Assembly (NCBI RefSeq): GCF_012272855.1 | Contig: NZ_JAAXCQ010000015.1 | Location: 1-64,000 of the forward strand | Source: Arenibacter sp. 6A1 | GTDB taxonomy: Bacteria > Bacteroidota > Bacteroidia > Flavobacteriales > Flavobacteriaceae | Direction of reading: 5' to 3' | Length of the DNA: 64,000 nt | Shown: positions 36,525-45,017 of the stretch, one piece after another | Layout: every line of letters starts with the position of its first letter | How positions within the stretch are numbered: the stretch's first letter is position 1 | The notes under the pieces: generated by a model | The model's database searches: none | Told to the model about the DNA's origin: nothing | Seen by the model: the letters and a program-made list of their open reading frames with translations, nothing else | Program-made: the position numbers and the translations under genes

Positions 36525-38180
36525 ATGAAAAAAATAATTTTTGCACTAAGTATGTTGGGAATTTTTATCACATCATGTAGTGACGAGTTCTTGGAAAAAG
36601 AACCTTTCGGGGAACTTACTGACCAACAGGTGGTAATGCCCGAAAATATAGAGCCATTGGCCATTTCTGCTTATAGTATTTTAAACGGTCAGGGAAATGA
36701 AGCATCCAATGCTTTTAATTCTCCAGCATCCAACTGGAGTTTTGGTGATGTCTTATCGGATGATGCCTATAAAGGGGGAGGTGGAACCGGAGATCAGAAT
36801 CAGATCCATCGAATGGAAATCTACACCACGGATTCACAAATTAAAGATGTGGAACAAAAATGGAGTGTGCTATACGAAGGCGTAAATAGAGCCAATACTG
36901 TTCTTAAAGCTTTAAAGAACACTACAGAGTTTGACGAAAGCATAAAAAATCAAAGGATAGCCGAAATGCGTTTTTTGAGGGGGCATTTTTATTTTGAACT
37001 TAAAAAGATATACAATCGTATTTCCTTTATTGACGAGGACGGGAATTACTTTTCGAACACTATGATTACGCCCGAAGAAGTATGGGAAAAAATAGAGGAG
37101 GACTTTACAGCTGCGTTTAATGTATTGCCCAATACACAGACAGATGCAGGGCGTCCTACAAAATGGGCTGCTAAGGCTTATTTGTGTAAAACCTACATTT
37201 TCCAACAAAAATGGACGGAGGCCAATACCGCGGCTGATGAGGTGATCACGAATGGAGGCTATAGTTTAATGACCAACTTTAATGAAGTGTTTTTACCAGA
37301 AAATGATAACGGACCCGAAGTTGTTTTTGCTATTCAGTATTCAATTAACGACGGCTCTCCAAGTAATTACAATGGGTCTATTGGCGATCGTTTAATGCCT
37401 CCTGGGGGTCCAAGGTATCCCCAGTACGGATTTTTAAGGCCTTCACAAAATTTAGTGAACGCTTATAAAACAAATGCTTTAGGTGCTCCATTGTTAGACA
37501 ATATAGATGTTACTGCGACCGACAATGTAGATCCTAGATTGGATATAATAGTTGGTAGACCCGGAATTCCGTATAAGGATTTGGGAATTAATTATGAGGA
37601 AAATTGGGCAAGGGATTTGGCCACTTATGGTCCTTATGGACCTAAGAAAAGGGTGATTTCGGCCAATGACCCTAATTATTTGCCCTCTTGGCCATATGTA
37701 ACTGCAGCCAATTATTACATTATACGTTACGCTGATGTATTACTTTGGAAAGCGGAAGCAGCTATAGCCTTGGGAAATTTGGAAGAGGGGAGGATCTATA
37801 TCAATATGGTACGCGAACGAGCACAGAACGGAGCCTATATTCAGAATTTGGATGGGACCGGAGATGCAGCGAATTACCTGATAGCTACCTACGATACTCC
37901 CTTTGGTTCACTAGAAGCTGCGGTTACCGCGCTGCGAACCGAAAGACGGCTTGAGATGGCTCATGAAGGCCATCGATTCTTTGACCTAGTACGTTGGGGC
38001 ATTGCTGCAGAGGTAATAAATACTTATTTAGAAAAGGAAAAGATTGCAAGAGGATATTTGACAGGGGCCACGTTTGTAAAAGGGAAACATGAATATATGC
38101 CTATTCCTCAAGGTCAAATAGATTCTGGGGGCACTGACGATAATGGCAAACCCCTTACTACACAAAACCCAGGGTATTAG
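36525..38180 (+). CDS. RagB/SusD-family lipoprotein (second set)
   Basis: A 551-residue SusD-like protein with a lipoprotein signal ending ITSC (Cys ~18) and then SDEFLEKEPFGELTDQQ. Helical TPR-like features are recognisable: IAEMRFLRGHFYFELKKIY, GRPTKWAAKAYLCKTYI, ADVLLWKAEAAIALG, and the LRTERRLEMAHEGHRFFDL motif near the C-terminus. It acts as the surface glycan-binding partner of SusC. Two terminators follow. Confidence 0.95.
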   Translation: MKKIIFALSMLGIFITSCSDEFLEKEPFGELTDQQVVMPENIEPLAISAYSILNGQGNEASNAFNSPASNWSFGDVLSDDAYKGGGGTGDQNQIHRMEIYTTDSQIKDVEQKWSVLYEGVNRANTVLKALKNTTEFDESIKNQRIAEMRFLRGHFYFELKKIYNRISFIDEDGNYFSNTMITPEEVWEKIEEDFTAAFNVLPNTQTDAGRPTKWAAKAYLCKTYIFQQKWTEANTAADEVITNGGYSLMTNFNEVFLPENDNGPEVVFAIQYSINDGSPSNYNGSIGDRLMPPGGPRYPQYGFLRPSQNLVNAYKTNALGAPLLDNIDVTATDNVDPRLDIIVGRPGIPYKDLGINYEENWARDLATYGPYGPKKRVISANDPNYLPSWPYVTAANYYIIRYADVLLWKAEAAIALGNLEEGRIYINMVRERAQNGAYIQNLDGTGDAANYLIATYDTPFGSLEAAVTALRTERRLEMAHEGHRFFDLVRWGIAAEVINTYLEKEKIARGYLTGATFVKGKHEYMPIPQGQIDSGGTDDNGKPLTTQNPGY

Positions 38181-38225
38181 ATATCTGATCTTTAAGGATT
38201 TTATGAGTATAAGGAATTATTGTTA

Positions 38226-38261
38226 AATAGGGAGAGAAATAGCGTTTCTCTCCCTATTTTG
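38226..38261 (+). terminator. Rho-independent terminator after the second susD
   Basis: AATAGGGAGAGAAA pairs with TTTCTCTCCCTATT around a short TAGCG loop and is followed by TT. It lies 45 bases past the SusD stop. Confidence 0.85.
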
Positions 38262-38273
38262 TCTGTAAAAATA

Positions 38274-38308
38274 AAAAAGGAACAATGGGCAACTGTTGTT
38301 CCTTTTTA
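38274..38308. terminator. Bidirectional terminator between susD and the lipoprotein gene
   Basis: AAAAAGGAACAA pairs with TTGTTCCTTTTT. The A-run on one side and T-run on the other allow it to stop both the plus-strand SusD operon and the minus-strand lipoprotein gene. Confidence 0.75.
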
Positions 38309-38331
38309 TTACATAAGCGTATTATGAGTTA

Positions 38332-38847
38332 TTAATCTTGCCCTGAGGAGCTTTCTTCTTTTTTTTGCTCGATCAAAGGGTGATACCTGTCCAAAAATTG
38401 TTTTCTCCTCGCTTCCATCCGTTCGTACATTTTGTCCAAATCCATAAAATCCTTCCCGAATTCATTCTGAAAAAAATCTTCGTTAAAGAACCGTTTAATA
38501 AATAGGGAATCCTCTCCGAACATTCTTCCGAACCCTTCTTTGTCAAAATCAAATTGGGAAAAGTTTTTGTAAAACCTAGATTGCATAGACTGTAATATAC
38601 TGTCGCGATCCAGGGAGCCCAATTCATTTAAAGAATTTTCAGTGGACCAGCTATAAATGGAATCGTACCGTACTAATTCTCCATCGTCATTGAACTCCCT
38701 ATGAACCTTCCAACTTCCTTTTGGGGTTTCGGAACTAACTTTTTCATCAGAACCGGAGTCTTTACTAATGTTACTTTCTTGGCTATTGCAACCTGTACTT
38801 AAAAACACCATCAGTAGCAATATCCCAAATTTTCTAATTGCCTTCAT
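38332..38847 (-). CDS. Predicted lipoprotein of unknown function
   Basis: A 171-residue protein with a lipoprotein signal (LLLMVFLSTGC, Cys ~20), a Ser-rich linker, then a charged region rich in Asp, Glu, Phe and Arg (SRFYKNFSQFDFDKEGFG, FFNEDFFQNEFGKDFMDL). The C-terminal part is predicted helical (YERMEARRKQFLDRYHP). No family is recognised. It is upstream of nothing on its strand except the terminator, and lies downstream of hsp20 in the same direction with a 120-base gap, so joint expression is possible. Confidence 0.75.
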   Translation of the reverse strand: MKAIRKFGILLLMVFLSTGCNSQESNISKDSGSDEKVSSETPKGSWKVHREFNDDGELVRYDSIYSWSTENSLNELGSLDRDSILQSMQSRFYKNFSQFDFDKEGFGRMFGEDSLFIKRFFNEDFFQNEFGKDFMDLDKMYERMEARRKQFLDRYHPLIEQKKEESSSGQD

Positions 38848-38969
38848 TTTATTTTATTTTTTAAGTTTATGATCTTTTCTTAGATAATTCGCATATTTTC
38901 AATCGTATTTGCGACCAGTTTTAGCTCATACTCCGTTCATTCATGGAATAATAAAGCGCCATACAAGAT

Positions 38970-39407
38970 TCATTCTACTTTGATAATCTTGTTTTTTTTT
39001 GCCGCATTTGTTGCTTTACCCACCCTTATATCTAGTCTGCCATTTTTCATCTTCGCTTGGATTTTCTCCGGATCTGCGTTCGGGGGTAGCTCAAAGGCCC
39101 TGTAAAACGAATTACTGACAAACTCGGTACGGACCCAATTTTTATGTTTTTCTTCGTGACTTTGTTCTTTATGGGCGCTGATGATAATATAATTTCCCTG
39201 TATTTCTATGGTTACATCGTCCTTGTCCAAGCCAGGCAACGCCAATGAAAGCTCAAAAGCCTTTTCCTCATCGCTAATATTAGCAGAAGGAATGGTTACC
39301 AATTCTTCAGTATCCGTATTTTTATTGGGTAAAAGGTTCCCTAAAAAGTTGTCTATAAAAGGGGGAATCTTAATGTTTGTTCCAATTTCTTTACCAAAAA
39401 CTTTCAT
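38970..39407 (-). CDS. Small heat-shock protein, Hsp20/alpha-crystallin family
   Basis: A 145-residue protein. The alpha-crystallin domain covers ~45-140 (FELSLALPGLDKDDVTIEIQ, YIISAHKEQSHEEK, SFYRAFELPPNADPEKI, AKMKNGRLDIRV). The C-terminal I-x-I/V-type tail is seen as KIIKVE. These proteins are ATP-independent holdases for unfolded proteins. It is monocistronic or paired with the lipoprotein downstream; no CIRCE-type operator was found. Confidence 0.93.
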   Translation of the reverse strand: MKVFGKEIGTNIKIPPFIDNFLGNLLPNKNTDTEELVTIPSANISDEEKAFELSLALPGLDKDDVTIEIQGNYIIISAHKEQSHEEKHKNWVRTEFVSNSFYRAFELPPNADPEKIQAKMKNGRLDIRVGKATNAAKKNKIIKVE

Positions 39408-40402
39408 AATAGATGTGATTTTAAGGTTCGTGAATTATTAAAAATCAATGGAATAATTTTTTAGGATGGCCAATAAAACAGGCCTCCGTTAATTGCCATT
39501 ATAAATTTTGGACGCTTCTTACTGGTTTTTGGATAGTATCTTCTTTCTTAGGGGGTGAATGCCGAGTAGCCTATCAATGTATACCGCTTTAAGGAAGTCT
39601 TCTTTAGCCGTTTGAGGTAGGGAGAAGGGTCGTCCGAACTCTTTATAGGAATTGTTTTCCTCTTTTAGTTCTGGGCCATTCGCCATTTCCTAGGGTATGG
39701 ATTTGGGCAAAGGAAGACCTGTATTAAAGTTTGATATCAAAACGATTGGCAGGTCCTGATTGATTACTTTGTATATCCAAGATTACCAGGTTGGAAACAT
39801 ACGCTATGGGTTTGCCCTATTTCCGTTTTTTCTAGTGGTTACCAAATTATTCATAACTACTAAATTTAAAGATTAAACATTCATTCAAATGCACTACTTG
39901 CATAAAGACAAAATAAATGCCAAAACGGTCATGTGTATTCTATATAAATCTCTTTTTAATGTTTATTAAGAATATAAAAAGAATATTATTAAAGAAACTT
40001 TAATAAAAATCACAAAATAATGCCATATTGACATTTGGTTGTTTAGCTATAATGACATATTTTCACCCTTGCTTAAGTAGCTGTTTCAGTTACAAGAAGA
40101 AAGATTTTTATTGCAAAGTAGGCTGATAATGTGTTTTTTATGAATATACTCTTCAATACGAGCTATCGGTGACAAACTACTTTGGTATGGCATTTGAAAA
40201 ATTATTGTAGCCAAATAACGACTCGTTATCCCATACATTCTGAGTAAGACCTCATTGGTTAACCACTGTTTTGGGGCTTATGGGATTGTATTCATAAAAC
40301 GGCTTTCCTATCCATACGAGCGCTGTGTAATTAGGGAACAAAAACGTATCGGAACAAGTATTGAAAATCGGATTCAGACAGTAGTTATGTTTTTTTTAAA
40401 AT
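39408..40402. other. Long intergenic region upstream of hsp20
   Basis: About 1 kb, strongly AT-rich between 39900 and 40120. It contains a 55-residue candidate gene at 39519-39686, listed separately. The rest shows no coding potential on either strand; open frames near 40255 overlap the small gene starting at 40403 in another frame. Confidence 0.5.
39519..39686 (-). CDS. Candidate small protein (55 residues)
   Basis: An ATG-to-TAA frame of 55 codons on the minus strand, starting MANGPELKEENNSYKEFG and ending IHPLRKKILSKNQ. The composition is soluble and charged, with no signal peptide or cysteine. It is oriented like hsp20, about 110 bases upstream of that gene. No family is recognised; the balanced composition favours a real gene over chance. 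Confidence 0.4.
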   Translation of the reverse strand: MANGPELKEENNSYKEFGRPFSLPQTAKEDFLKAVYIDRLLGIHPLRKKILSKNQ

Positions 40403-40612
40403 ATGAGAGCAATGAACAAGAAACAAATTATGGTAAAACTTTTAGGAAAGGAAAAAGGATATTACAAAATTGCGTTTCCAAATTTAAAGATACCTGTGGA
40501 AGTGGACGAAAACCTTTATCGAAAAATGCGTCATAGTCGTGAATTTCAATTCTTTAAGGGTAAGGACTTAGAGTTTGCCCCAAAAAAACTAGAAAAAGAA
40601 CTTAATGTTTGA
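40403..40612 (+). CDS. Small hypothetical protein (69 residues)
   Basis: A 69-residue soluble protein, MRAMNKKQIMVKLLG at its start (an alternative ATG lies 9 bases further) and then GYYKIAFPNLKIPVEVDENL. The alternating pattern suggests a small beta-rich fold followed by a Lys-rich tail. No family recognised. It overlaps a longer open frame in another phase that looks non-coding. Confidence 0.5.
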   Translation: MRAMNKKQIMVKLLGKEKGYYKIAFPNLKIPVEVDENLYRKMRHSREFQFFKGKDLEFAPKKLEKELNV

Positions 40613-40807
40613 TGTTGTACCTAAAAGGCTTTCTCTTAGGAGTAAAAGTTCTTTGTGGTGGTATCGATTTTGATTTTTTATGAAGGAATAAAGATCCTTT
40701 GCCTGTATTTTATTTATATCTTAATTAGTACCAGGTCCTTATGGAAAGAGTGAAATAGCCTAGGCTTCAATCTAGGGCCAACATCGCGAATATCTCCAGC
40801 GTATTTC

Positions 40808-40887
40808 GCGTTAGGGACCGCGGCGGCATCCCCGCCGCGAAGCAAGGGATATAGCCAAGGGCCCGCCCGCCATAAGCGGGAACGCCC
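40808..40887 (-). repeat. 80-bp GC-rich interspersed repeat, copy B (inverted)
   Basis: The reverse complement begins GGGCGTTCCC and ends GGTCCCTAACGC, aligning without gaps over 80 bases to copies A, C and D. It sits between a plus-strand and a minus-strand gene that converge. Confidence 0.85.
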
Positions 40888-40970
40888 AAAATATTCGGGT
40901 AAAAACGATAGGGAATCAATATTGCCACCTCCTGATTACAACAGACAGCAGGCTTGTGGCAATTCTTTTC

Positions 40971-41975
40971 TTATTCTTGTTTTTCCTGAAAAAATAAATT
41001 GAAAATACGATGTTTTTCATTGTCAAAACGGTCAAGGAAAACATCCTTTTTCCTGGCAAGCCCGTGTTCCATAAGATAACTAAAAGGTGCCAGGGTATCG
41101 AAATTTCTGAAAATCTCTTTTGATACCGCTAAAATGGGCAAGGCAAGGATCATACCCGATATACCCCACATGACCCCGCCTATAAAAAGTCCCAAAATAA
41201 TGAACAAAGGATTTATCCGTATGCTTTGCCCAATAATGTTTGGTGAGATAAAATTCCCCTCAATTTGTTGTACAAAAATATAAAGGGCAATGACCGCCAT
41301 AGGCTGCCAAAAGGTATCTGAGACCATGAGCATGTAAAAAAATGGCAGAAAACCGCCTACAGAGGTTCCGAGGTAGGGGATTATTTCGAGAAAACCGGCC
41401 AGGAAGCCCCAAAGGAAAGGGTAGGGAACACCGATGATCCAGAGTCCTAAACCGATGAGCAAACCAAGGATGATAATTACCAGTCCTTGGCCCAACATAT
41501 ACCGTTTGGTGAGTTGCTGAATTTTATCTAAAAGCTGCACTGTAGATTTTCTTCTTTGTGAAGTGACTTGGAGTAGAATAAAGTTTTTAAAAGCCGTCCG
41601 ATACAACAAAAAGAAATACGTAATGATCACTATTAGGACCATATTTGCCAATACGGTTGTGGTAGATTGCAGGCTTTCTTTTATGAAGCCGAAGGTGATA
41701 TCGGTTGCTGCCGATATATTGTCAGTGATCCAACTAGAAGTGGCATCGGTTTTTAATTGAAACATGCGGTCGGTCCAATCCGAAAATATTTTCATGATTT
41801 TATGGAAACGTTCCCTTACCGGTGGTAGCTCATTGAACAAAATTCGGGTTTGATTGAAAAAAAAGAAAAATATCCCAAATAAAGGGACAACCGATAGAAA
41901 GAAGGCTGTAAATATCGCCAAGATCCTATGCTTTAACTTCCGTTCAAAAAAAGCGACAAGGGGTTTTAACATCAA
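40971..41975 (-). CDS. AI-2E family transporter (PerM-like), main part of a frameshifted gene
   Basis: A 334-residue frame with several membrane segments, covering most of an AI-2E/PerM-type transporter: a long loop, then LANMVLIVIITYFFLLYRTAF, KRYMLGQGLVIIILGLLIG, PYPFLWGFLAGFLEIIPYLGT and SPNIIGQSIRINPLFIILGL, IGGVMWGISGMILALPILAV. The normal N-terminus is missing here: the first TM segment is encoded in another frame immediately upstream (41972-42100), and the two parts are separated by a run of nine T on the coding strand. Adding one T would restore a protein of about 375 residues, the usual family length. The function of the family is export of small molecules; the substrate is unproven. 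Confidence 0.85.
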   Translation of the reverse strand: MMLKPLVAFFERKLKHRILAIFTAFFLSVVPLFGIFFFFFNQTRILFNELPPVRERFHKIMKIFSDWTDRMFQLKTDATSSWITDNISAATDITFGFIKESLQSTTTVLANMVLIVIITYFFLLYRTAFKNFILLQVTSQRRKSTVQLLDKIQQLTKRYMLGQGLVIIILGLLIGLGLWIIGVPYPFLWGFLAGFLEIIPYLGTSVGGFLPFFYMLMVSDTFWQPMAVIALYIFVQQIEGNFISPNIIGQSIRINPLFIILGLFIGGVMWGISGMILALPILAVSKEIFRNFDTLAPFSYLMEHGLARKKDVFLDRFDNEKHRIFNLFFQEKQE

Positions 41976-42100
41976 GGCAAAAAAAAACTAAATATCAAGG
42001 GCGCTATAAAAAACTTTCCTGCCTTAAGAATCCAAATGATTGCCGTGACAATGAAGATAAAGTAAAATGTATTGGCCAGATTTAGCGTATATTTTCTCAT
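41972..42100 (-). pseudogene. N-terminal fragment of the AI-2E transporter gene, out of frame
   Basis: From the ATG at 42100 a 42-codon frame reads MRKYTLNLANTFYFIF, then IVTAIIWILKAGKFFIAPLI, a typical first segment of AI-2E transporters, before running into a stop two codons after the T9 tract (41979-41987). The downstream frame continues with FALMLKPLVAFFERKL, which is exactly what should follow. This is a real gene start disrupted by one base, or joined by slippage. Confidence 0.8.
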
Positions 42101-42756
42101 CAGGAATTCATTTTTTACGGTTATAAGGTGTTTTACTCTGTACAAGTACCTTAGGAAGCATTTAAGACAGTTCTGAATCGATTTTTTTTTCTTGATTATG
42201 GTTTATTTGGCGGTTCATAATATCGGCAGGAGCTACGGCACCTATATTGTACTTTATCCGCACCAGCAATTACTTCTTATCGGGTTTGCCTCCTTTTTGA
42301 ATTCAAGGCCCTAAACCCAGCATTGGGCCAACATAAAAGCTCCTTTCAAGGACCGTCATTTAAAATTTGGTTTTCTGCATTTAGCCGGTATTCCTTATGC
42401 TATACTTTTTAAGGCCTACCAATTATAAATATAAGGGAGGGGGACTACAATAAAAATGATTATAATCATGGTTAAGGGGTGGTCAGCAAGCAGTTGTGCC
42501 ATGGATAAAAAAAGAAGTAAATTTAGAAAGGGTCGTATTCCTTGTATAGGTGTGGATAGTACTTGTTGGGCGACTTATAAAAGATCGGCTAAACTCTAGA
42601 CAATTTTAAGCAGACTTTTAATTGCCTTTTCTTTACATGAAAACAGGCCTACTTGATCGTAAAAAGAACAAAAACGACTTTATAAAGCCGTTTCTGTGTC
42701 GTTATTTTAAAATAAAGGACAGAGCAATAGTTTCTGTGGTCTATTTTTTGGGACTG
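42101..42756. other. Intergenic region between AI-2E and PH-domain genes
   Basis: About 650 bases without a convincing gene. It contains the promoter of the transporter gene and, at 42662-42693, the terminator of the PH-domain gene. A plus-strand frame near 42460-42600 with a basic, Cys-containing peptide was judged too weak. Confidence 0.5.
42662..42693 (-). terminator. Terminator after the PH-domain gene
   Basis: Read on the minus strand, AAACGGCTTT pairs with AAAGTCGTTT (one G-T wobble) and a T-rich tail follows. It lies about 65 bases after the PH-domain stop. Confidence 0.6.
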
Positions 42757-43134
42757 TTACAAGACTTTTTCGGCTAAATATTTTTGTACTTCATAAACGT
42801 CAATAGTTTTATCGAATTTTTTACTCACGGAAGGGGTGCTTTCACTGGAAATCCATAATTTCAATTCCGCATCCAAATCTAAAGACCCAGCTGATTCTAA
42901 GGAAAATCTAGAGATACTTTTATAAGATATAGATTTATACTCAACCTTACTGCCTGTTATTCCTTGAACATCAATTAAAATCAGGCGTTTGTTGGTAAAC
43001 ATAAAGGTGTCTCGTAAAAGCTTAAACCCTAATTCTATCTTTTCATTTTCTATAAGCAATCGCCCGTATTGTTCATTTAACGATTCAATAGATACTTCAC
43101 TGGCGTTCCCTATTAACTTATTAAGTAGTCCCAT
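42757..43134 (-). CDS. Bacterial PH domain-containing protein
   Basis: A 125-residue cytosolic protein. The sequence IELGFKLLRDTFMFTNKRLILIDVQG is typical of the bacterial PH domain (bPH_1), with the following strands (VEYKSISYKSISRFSLESAG, DAELKLWIS) and a closing helix (VYEVQKYLAEKVL). Its role is unknown in most genomes. A 23-bp sequence 145 bases upstream is identical to one upstream of the DUF2157 operon, suggesting shared regulation. Confidence 0.85.
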   Translation of the reverse strand: MGLLNKLIGNASEVSIESLNEQYGRLLIENEKIELGFKLLRDTFMFTNKRLILIDVQGITGSKVEYKSISYKSISRFSLESAGSLDLDAELKLWISSESTPSVSKKFDKTIDVYEVQKYLAEKVL

Positions 43135-43465
43135 AATTAGTAGTTGTTTATTTAATTTTAGATTAAAGTTTTAGAAATGATTTAGCCAACTGCTGGTCGG
43201 ATTTTACAAAACGAACACAATGGTTCGTTCTTCAAAGATCATAGACAACTAACGGACTAACTTATGTTTTTATTACTTGAAAAGTAGGAAAAATATTCTT
43301 TTCGTGCATTAGGGAGCTAAGTAGGTATTTTGTTGTAATTAAGGTGTTTAGTGTGTAATTCGGGACGTATTCCTTTATGGTTTCTATAAGGAGCAACCAG
43401 ATTCGGGTATAATGATTTTAACTCCGGCCAATAGGCGGGATAAGAAGTATATGAATAAGGAGGGA
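43135..43465. other. Intergenic region upstream of the PH-domain gene
   Basis: No gene seen. It contains the 23-bp shared motif (43280-43302) and must carry the PH-gene promoter and the end of the DUF2157 operon transcript. No clear terminator was found. Confidence 0.5.
43280..43302 (-). promoter_or_regulatory. 23-bp motif shared with 46091-46113 (upstream of PH gene)
   Basis: A 23-base sequence with core GTAGGAAAAATATTC on the plus strand is repeated exactly at 46091-46113. Each copy lies 135-145 bases upstream of a minus-strand start codon, in the same orientation. This is unlikely by chance even in AT-rich DNA, and suggests a common regulator or promoter element. Confidence 0.55.
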
Positions 43466-43954
43466 TTATTCTATTTTTTTTAAATTTTCATCAAACAAGC
43501 CAATTAAGAGGCTACGGCCATGGTGATCAATTTTTATTCCCCCATATTTTGCATTTTCATACTTGTCGGCTTCTCCTTCTTGAAAAAAGTAGGATTCGGC
43601 ACCTATATGTATTCCTCTCCCTTGTTTTGAGGTATATCCTATAAGGTATTCCTTATCATAGCGTGGCGTTTTGTGTTCTTGAATTCGTGCCATTTTTGCA
43701 ACCCCATTATCTTCCAACGTAACAATACAGAATCCTGTTTTGGAAATACTGTCGGAATTAATGCTGTTGGTAATAGCATATCTTAAACTCATATAATCTC
43801 CTTGCATTAAGGAACGAGGGTCAACGGGTGCTAATTCTAATAAAATAAGTTGCCCATTAGATAACAATTCTTCTTTTTGAAAAACTGAATAGTTAAATAC
43901 CCCAAGGATAATAATAAGATTGACTAGAATTAATATCCACCTATATTTTTTCAT
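43466..43954 (-). CDS. GDYXXLXY domain-containing protein
   Basis: A 162-residue protein with one N-terminal membrane segment (WILILVNLIIILGVFNYSVF) and a periplasmic domain. The name-giving motif is seen as GDYMSLRYAI after PVDPRSLMQ. It overlaps the DUF4401 gene by 14 bases and completes a three-gene operon. Families of this kind co-occur with DUF2157 and DUF4401 membrane proteins in many bacteria; the function of the complex is unknown. Confidence 0.9.
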   Translation of the reverse strand: MKKYRWILILVNLIIILGVFNYSVFQKEELLSNGQLILLELAPVDPRSLMQGDYMSLRYAITNSINSDSISKTGFCIVTLEDNGVAKMARIQEHKTPRYDKEYLIGYTSKQGRGIHIGAESYFFQEGEADKYENAKYGGIKIDHHGRSLLIGLFDENLKKIE

Positions 43955-45017
43955 TGGTTGTCAGCTTTTTTGTAGTGAATAAATAGAACAATAGAAACAC
44001 TATTCCTGAGGTAAATAAGAGTATAGATTTGGTTAATAATGTAAAATTCATGTTGTAATAGTACTGGGAAACAAAATAAATAATGGAGAGTATTCCGATA
44101 ACTAAGCCTGTTTTATAGTTCACCAAAAAGCTTAGTAAAATAATTATTATTGCCACTAAAATAGTAGGCGCCACGATGGTTGATACTAGTATCAAAGTGC
44201 ATAGAGTGTAAATGGATATTTTGCTTTTAATAGATTTTATGTTGTTGATTTTAATGATAGTAACCACTAAATACATAAAAACAGGAATAAGGATGATGTT
44301 GGTTAACCAGAAATGGCTTTGGGGTAAGGGTACCAATTCTTCTATACCGATAGAAATAAGTGCGATTAATAAAGAAACTAACACTCCAATCCGGACTGGG
44401 TTGTACAATTTTGATATTTTCGTACCCAATGAAATTATTTTTGCTTCCTTTAAAAATAAGTATGTTAATAGAAGGGTATGTACAGCAATATATAAGGGGA
44501 TTAAATCATATAAATCATTTAAGATTATAAGGAGAAGTAAACCAACGGTAGTAATAAGTACAGAAATAAAGGACAAAAGGTAGTTTTGAGTAAGAATTAA
44601 GGCACTGAGTCCTATTAGGCTCAACACTGTTATAATATCATTTTTATCTGACCCTCCGATTACCATACCTGTAGCGATCATTGAAAAACCTAAAATATAT
44701 AATGAGGCACTAAAGGTTTCAATAATTAGTTTGTCAAACCCTATATTTAACCAAATTGCTAAAATTATAAATCCTATTCCAGAGATTAATAGTCCAAAGT
44801 CAGAATCATATATTTCTCCCAAGAGTAAAAAACCAAGGAATGCCAAGGCAGCTATAAATCCACCTAAAGTTGAAAGAATCTTAATAGCTATACTAGATTG
44901 GTTCTCTTCTTGTCTTTTGAAATTTTCTAAAATAGAATCTTCGTCACACTCAAATTTAGAACCTTCAGATGAGCGAATACGGTCTATTAGATTCTTTTTA
45001 CTAGCTAATCTATCCAT
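43941..45017 (-). CDS. DUF4401 membrane protein
   Basis: A 358-residue polytopic inner-membrane protein with about ten hydrophobic segments following a cytosolic ~45-residue start (RIRSSEGSKFECDEDSILE). It matches the DUF4401 pattern by length, composition and neighbours. It overlaps both flanking genes (13 bases upstream, 14 bases downstream), so translation is probably coupled. Confidence 0.8.
   Translation of the reverse strand: MDRLASKKNLIDRIRSSEGSKFECDEDSILENFKRQEENQSSIAIKILSTLGGFIAALAFLGFLLLGEIYDSDFGLLISGIGFIILAIWLNIGFDKLIIETFSASLYILGFSMIATGMVIGGSDKNDIITVLSLIGLSALILTQNYLLSFISVLITTVGLLLLIILNDLYDLIPLYIAVHTLLLTYLFLKEAKIISLGTKISKLYNPVRIGVLVSLLIALISIGIEELVPLPQSHFWLTNIILIPVFMYLVVTIIKINNIKSIKSKISIYTLCTLILVSTIVAPTILVAIIIILLSFLVNYKTGLVIGILSIIYFVSQYYYNMNFTLLTKSILLFTSGIVFLLFYLFTTKKLTTNEKI

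Noticed and set aside
40255-40536. Plus-strand frame of 93 residues
   Set aside because: It overlaps the more protein-like 69-residue gene in another frame, and its composition looks random.
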